A stretch of 64,000 bases of DNA. It comes from Cordylochernes scorpioides (lineage: Eukaryota > Arthropoda > Arachnida > Pseudoscorpiones > Chernetidae). The notes under the pieces are model-generated. The model did no database searches, was not told the origin of the DNA, and saw only the letters and a program-made list of their open reading frames with translations. Position numbers and translations under genes: made by a program. Positions 63,560-64,000 of this stretch are shown here, in pieces (position 1 is the stretch's first letter; every line of letters begins with the position of its first letter). The stretch is taken from assembly GCA_030710605.1 (NCBI GenBank), contig CP092877.1, forward strand, positions 4,345,874-4,409,873, given 5' to 3'.

Positions 63560-64000
63560 ACGATGTCATCCGCATAGGCGACCACGCTACCGCGGTCTAA
63601 GAATCTCTCGAGGTGGCGTAGCAAAGGTCCAACTCCGATGCTGAATAGCGCGAAGCTGAGACGGCAACCCTACCTCACCCCGTTGAGAAGCGGGAAGGCA
63701 TTAATGTATACATTTTTGACCCAGATGGAGGAGTCTGCTTCCCAGTAGAGAACAGCAATACAACCGAGGAAGGCAGATGATAAGCAGAGCTTCTCCAACA
63801 GGGGGAACAAGTAGCTTCTGTTCAGGGTGTCGAACGCCGACTTGAGGTCCAGAGAGATGACAGCCAGCGGCGTGTCATGTCTAGCTGCCCCGGCGGCTTC
63901 ATTAGAAACTCGCACAATATTCCAGGAGGATTGCCGTCCCGGAACGGCGTAGCTTTGGCAGATGACGACGCAGACAGGTCATTAGCACGTCGCGGAGGAC
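63560..64000 (-). pseudogene. LINE reverse-transcriptase fragment, runs off the window
   Basis: The minus frame has VISLDLKSAFDTLNRSYLF (first RT Asp), then NGVR and, after a small break (GCRLSFALFSIGVGPLLRHL), the catalytic VAYADDIVLSS at about 63555-63590. The stop in the usual GVRQG-P motif position suggests decay. The 5' part continues beyond 64000. Confidence 0.75.

Overview
This is an AT-rich animal (metazoan) genomic window, most likely from an arthropod, though the sequence alone does not prove this. Coding stretches are short, separated by introns and buried in mobile DNA of almost every eukaryotic class. Nothing looks bacterial or viral.

Host genes. (1) An unidentified 316-residue open frame lies at 184-1134 (+) and may be a first exon. 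(2) A possible last exon lies at 23245-23595 (+). (3) A four-exon gene for a small secreted protein of unknown family is at 23935-27610 (+); it has a signal peptide, a GC-AG intron, an 11-codon microexon and a poly(A) signal. (4) COX18, a mitochondrial membrane insertase of the Oxa1/YidC family, is on the minus strand from 62050 down to 40756. Five exons are recognisable, and its introns swallowed more than 20 kb of nested transposons. Two degraded copies of one unrecognised protein-coding sequence lie in opposite orientation at 46.3 and 51.4-52 kb.

Layout. 1-11 kb: MITEs, tRNA-derived SINEs, a Helitron end and foldback repeats carrying hammerhead-ribozyme-like motifs. 11.7-17 kb: a Tc1 relic and a nearly complete Ty3/gypsy element flanked by 130-bp direct repeats. 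17.3-22.2 kb: a decayed R1/I-like LINE. 23-28 kb: host exons, a solo LTR inside a palindrome, and a MITE. 28.55-31.29 kb: a two-monomer satellite. 31.9-34.7 kb: Helitron ends, another hammerhead-like foldback, and gypsy and LINE relics. 34.7-38.5 kb: a BEL/Pao-type LTR element with intact LTRs and target-site duplication, whose interior is reduced to gag, an RT scrap and four minisatellites. 39-40.6 kb: a repeat with a tRNA-like domain, then SINEs. 40.7-62 kb: COX18, with introns holding a Tigger/pogo element, a Penelope-like element (GIY-YIG) split by a composite repeat that captured a copia gag, and a piggyBac element split by an I-like LINE. 60.2-61 kb: a hAT MITE nested in a SINE. 62.7-64 kb: copia gag and LINE RT relics.

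The strongest items for a second look are the recurring hammerhead-like motifs in inverted pairs, the composite tRNA-like repeat with captured gag and long target duplications, the 130-bp duplication abutting both gypsy LTR ends, and the COX18 gene reconstructed across nested insertions.
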